Assembly (NCBI GenBank): GCA_029240955.1
Contig: JARDZH010000080.1
Location: forward strand, 1 to 7,374
Direction of reading: 5' to 3'
DNA from: Pseudomonas sp.
GTDB taxonomy: Bacteria > Pseudomonadota > Gammaproteobacteria > Pseudomonadales > Pseudomonadaceae
Length of the DNA: 7,374 bases
The position numbers were made by a program, and so were the translations under genes. Shown here in pieces: positions 4,925 to 7,374 of the stretch. Within the stretch, counting starts at the first letter, position 1; each line of letters begins with the position of its first letter. The notes beneath the pieces are model-generated. The model worked only from the letters and a program-made list of their open reading frames with translations. It had not been told where the DNA came from and did no database searches.

Positions 4925-6619
4925 TTAACGCGCCGCTTCACGCATCGGCTTGCCGCGTGCCGGGCGGTCGCCGGCCTTGAAGTAGGCGGCGGTGCTGCGC
5001 GGCAGTGGTTGGCGACCTCGGATCTTGTCGGCGATTTTCTCGGCGATCATGATGGTCGGCGCGTTCAGGTTGCCGGTGGTGATCAGCGGCATGATCGACG
5101 CATCGACCACGCGCAGCCCTTCCAGCCCGTGCACTCGGCCCTGACCGTCTACCACAGCCATCTCGTCGGTGCCCATCTTGCACGAGCAGGACGGGTGATA
5201 CGCCGTTTCGGCATGTTCACGAACGAACTGGTCCAGTTGCTCGTCAGTCTGCACTTCGATACCCGGGCTGATCTCGCGACCACGGTATTGATCCAGCGCT
5301 GGCTGCTGGATGATTTCACGGGTCAGGCGAATCGCGTCACGAAATTCCTGCCAGTCCTGCTCCGACGACATGTAGTTGAACAGGATGCTCGGGTACTCGC
5401 GCGGATCCTTTGACTTGACCTGCACCCGGCCGCGACTCGGCGAGCGCATGGAACCTACGTGCGCCTGAAAACCATGCTCCTTCACTCCTTTGGTGCCGTT
5501 GTAGTTAATTGCAACGGGCAGGAAGTGGTACTGAATATTCGGCCACTCGAACTCTTCGCTCGAACGGATAAAGCCGCCGGCTTCGAACTGGTTGCTGGCG
5601 CCAATGCCTTTGCCCAGAAACATCCACTTCGCACCGATAGGCGGCTGGTTCCACCACAGCAGGGAAGGGTACAGCGAGACCGGCTGAGTGCAGGCGTACT
5701 GAAGATACATTTCCAGGTGGTCCTGAAGATTCTGACCGACACCAGGCAGGTCGTGAACCACGGGGATATCCAGATCGCGCAACAGTGCGGCAGGGCCGAC
5801 GCCGGAGCGTTGCAGGATCTGCGGCGATGCGATCGCGCCGCCGCACAGCAGAACTTCCTTGCGTGCACGGGCTTCGAGGCGGGTGTTGCTGTCGCCGACC
5901 AGATACGCCACACCGACGGCGCGCTTGCCGTCGAACAGAATGCGATCGGTCAGCGCATGCGTCACGATGGTCAGCGTGGAGCGCTTCTTCGCTTCGTCCA
6001 GATAGCCACGTGCGGTGCTGGCGCGACGACCATTGGGCGTTACGGTGCGGTCCATCGGGCCGAACCCTTCCTGCTGATAGCCGTTCAGGTCATCGGTGCG
6101 CGGGTAACCGGCTTGAACGCCGGCTTCGACCATGGCGTGAAACAGCGGATTGTTGCCCTGCTTGGGCGTGGTCACGCTGACCGGGCCGTCGCCGCCGTGG
6201 TAATCGTTGGGGCCGATGTCACGGGTTTCCGCTTTGCGGAAGTACGGCAGGCAATCCAGATAGCTCCAGTCTTCAAGACCCGGCTCTTTGGCCCAGCCGT
6301 CGTAGTCCATGGCGTTGCCGCGGATGTAGCACATGCCGTTAATCAGTGACGAACCGCCCAGACCTTTACCACGGCCGCATTCCATACGACGGTTGTCCAT
6401 GTAAGGCTCCGGCTCGGTCTCGTAAGCCCAGTTGTAGCGGCGACCTTGCAGCGGAAAGGCCAGCGCGGCCGGCATCTGGGTGCGGAAGTCCAGACGATGG
6501 TCCGGGCCGCCTGCTTCGAGCAGCAGAACGGTAACGCCCGCGTCTTCGGTCAGACGGGCCGCCAGAGTGTTACCGGCCGAGCCGGCACCGATGATGATGT
6601 AGTCGAATTCCTGGGTCAT
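4925..6619 (-). CDS. betA: Choline dehydrogenase BetA
   Basis: This 564-residue flavoprotein of the GMC oxidoreductase family oxidises choline to betaine aldehyde, feeding electrons to the respiratory chain at the inner membrane. Motifs: FAD dinucleotide fold [11 protein letters not shown] at 6-16; GMC signature 1, [10 protein letters not shown], at 82-91; signature 2, [17 protein letters not shown], at 260-276. The catalytic pair is H475 (in [11 protein letters not shown]) and N519 (in TTGNLNAPT), 44 residues apart as in choline oxidase. I place the start at the ATG at 6619, where GAGGGG (6632-6627) lies seven bases upstream and the FAD fold begins at residue 6. An upstream in-frame ATG at 6685 would add 22 atypical residues. 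betA lies 136 bp downstream of betB, as in the Pseudomonas betIBA operon, which is repressed by BetI until choline is present. Confidence 0.95.
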   Translation of the reverse strand: MTQEFDYIIIGAGSAGNTLAARLTEDAGVTVLLLEAGGPDHRLDFRTQMPAALAFPLQGRRYNWAYETEPEPYMDNRRMECGRGKGLGGSSLINGMCYIRGNAMDYDGWAKEPGLEDWSYLDCLPYFRKAETRDIGPNDYHGGDGPVSVTTPKQGNNPLFHAMVEAGVQAGYPRTDDLNGYQQEGFGPMDRTVTPNGRRASTARGYLDEAKKRSTLTIVTHALTDRILFDGKRAVGVAYLVGDSNTRLEARARKEVLLCGGAIASPQILQRSGVGPAALLRDLDIPVVHDLPGVGQNLQDHLEMYLQYACTQPVSLYPSLLWWNQPPIGAKWMFLGKGIGASNQFEAGGFIRSSEEFEWPNIQYHFLPVAINYNGTKGVKEHGFQAHVGSMRSPSRGRVQVKSKDPREYPSILFNYMSSEQDWQEFRDAIRLTREIIQQPALDQYRGREISPGIEVQTDEQLDQFVREHAETAYHPSCSCKMGTDEMAVVDGQGRVHGLEGLRVVDASIMPLITTGNLNAPTIMIAEKIADKIRGRQPLPRSTAAYFKAGDRPARGKPMREAAR

Positions 6620-6711
6620 GAATGAGCCCCTCGTGTAGATAAATCGATGGGGAATGCATTGCGCACTCGACCCCTTGCACCCCATGCAGGTGCGCTACCC
6701 GGGCTAGCGGG

Positions 6712-6748
6712 TCGCGGGCAAGCGCTCCTACAGGGCTGCGCTTGCTCG
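6712..6748 (-). repeat. REP-derived hairpin between betB and betA
   Basis: A shortened reverse REP (6712-6731, lacking two bases of the usual core) is joined to a half-REP facing it. Together they form an 11-pair stem, 6715-6725 against 6738-6748, with one mismatch and a 12-base loop; the perfect part is GCAAGCGC/GCGCTTGC. In the betB-betA transcript the stem begins seven bases after the betB stop. REP hairpins in such places can protect the upstream message from 3' exonucleases and lower expression of the downstream gene. That effect is inferred here. Confidence 0.65.
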
Positions 6749-6755
6749 GTCGGCG

Positions 6756-7374
6756 TCAGAACACCGACGCGTAGTCGCCTAGTTCAACCTGAACCGACTT
6801 GATGCAGGTGTACTGCGCCAGCGAACTGATGCCGTTCTCACGACCGACGCCGGACTGCTTGTAGCCGCCGACCGGCATTTCCGCCGCCGACTCGCCCCAG
6901 GTGTTGATCCAGCAGATGCCGGCTTCCAGCAGATGGATCACCCGGTGAGCACGGTTCAGGTCGCGAGTGACGATGCCGGCTGCCAGACCGAAATCGGTGT
7001 CGTTGGCGCGGCGCACCACTTCTTCTTCGCTGTCGTAACCGAGGATGCTCATGACCGGGCCGAAGATTTCTTCGCGGACGATGGTCATCTCGTCGGTGCA
7101 ATCGGTGAACACGGTTGGCGCGACGAACGCGCCCTTGGCGAACTCACCGTCAGTCAGACGTTCGCCGCCGCACAGCAGGCGCGCGCCTTGTTCTTTGCCC
7201 TTGGCGATGTAGCCCAGCACACCTTCCATATGTTCGAAGCTGACCAGCGGGCCGAAGTTGGTGTTCTCGTCTTCGGGGTTGCCAGCGCGAATGCGCTTCA
7301 CTCGCTCAAGAATCTTCGCTTCGAAGTCGGCTTTCAGTGCATTCGGTACGAAGACGCGAGTGCCGTTGGTGCAG
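6756..7374 (-). CDS. betB: Betaine aldehyde dehydrogenase BetB, C-terminal part (cut by window edge)
   Basis: Only the last 205 residues are present. The gene continues past the right edge. BetB oxidises betaine aldehyde to glycine betaine with NAD(P)+. The fragment opens [10 protein letters not shown], so its first full codon (7373-7371) is the catalytic cysteine. Counting from Cys286 of the 490-residue P. aeruginosa enzyme gives exactly 205 residues to the end, so there are no gaps. Also seen are the aldehyde dehydrogenase motif EEIFGPV (386-392 in that numbering) and the C-terminal oligomerisation part with [22 protein letters not shown]. Cysteines at 353, 377 and 439 match those known in the P. 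aeruginosa enzyme. An additional Cys appears at 475. It is the gene upstream of betA in the same transcript direction; betI would be expected beyond the window. Confidence 0.95.
   Translation of the reverse strand, partial: CTNGTRVFVPNALKADFEAKILERVKRIRAGNPEDENTNFGPLVSFEHMEGVLGYIAKGKEQGARLLCGGERLTDGEFAKGAFVAPTVFTDCTDEMTIVREEIFGPVMSILGYDSEEEVVRRANDTDFGLAAGIVTRDLNRAHRVIHLLEAGICWINTWGESAAEMPVGGYKQSGVGRENGISSLAQYTCIKSVQVELGDYASVF

Noticed and set aside
5459..6349. 296-codon frame antisense to betA
   Set aside because: Shadow of betA, which carries all GMC family motifs on the minus strand.
6620..6685. Longer betA start at 6685
   Set aside because: The 22 extra residues do not fit the family, and the ATG at 6619 has a good Shine-Dalgarno right before the FAD fold.

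Overview
This window looks like a piece of chromosome from a Pseudomonas species, probably of the syringae/fluorescens lineage. The reasons are the GC-rich genes, Pseudomonas-type choline and glycine betaine catabolism proteins, and many short palindromic REP elements of the form GTAGGAGCGNGCTTGCNCGC. Six protein genes are supported, one of them cut by the right edge. No tRNA, rRNA, insertion sequence or CRISPR array is visible.

Layout from left to right. Positions 1-361 carry no convincing gene. They hold an AT-richer stretch (about 46% GC over 1-180) with one perfect DnaA-box sequence and several near matches, then a REP element that touches the stop codon of gbcA. gbcA (minus, 362-1660) and gbcB (plus, 1981-3081) diverge from a 320-bp control region. 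gbcB converges on an 86-codon gene of unknown function (minus, 3093-3353), and the two share a 10-bp-stem hairpin. That small gene diverges from rlmJ (plus, 3532-4368). rlmJ converges on betA (minus, 4925-6619). The 556 bp between them are packed with REP elements in strictly alternating orientation, including a 181-bp direct duplication. betA follows the 3' part of betB (minus, from 6756 past the right edge), with another REP hairpin between the two genes.

Functionally, four of the six genes form one pathway. BetA oxidises choline to betaine aldehyde and BetB oxidises that to glycine betaine. The GbcA/GbcB Rieske system then demethylates glycine betaine to dimethylglycine, releasing formaldehyde. 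The window therefore encodes the route from choline to dimethylglycine, interrupted by an rRNA methyltransferase gene and one unknown small gene. The coding content is known biology. The less ordinary parts are the REPIN array with its internal duplication, the REP that supplies the gbcA stop codon, the DnaA-box-like cluster at the left edge and the uncharacterised 86-residue protein.
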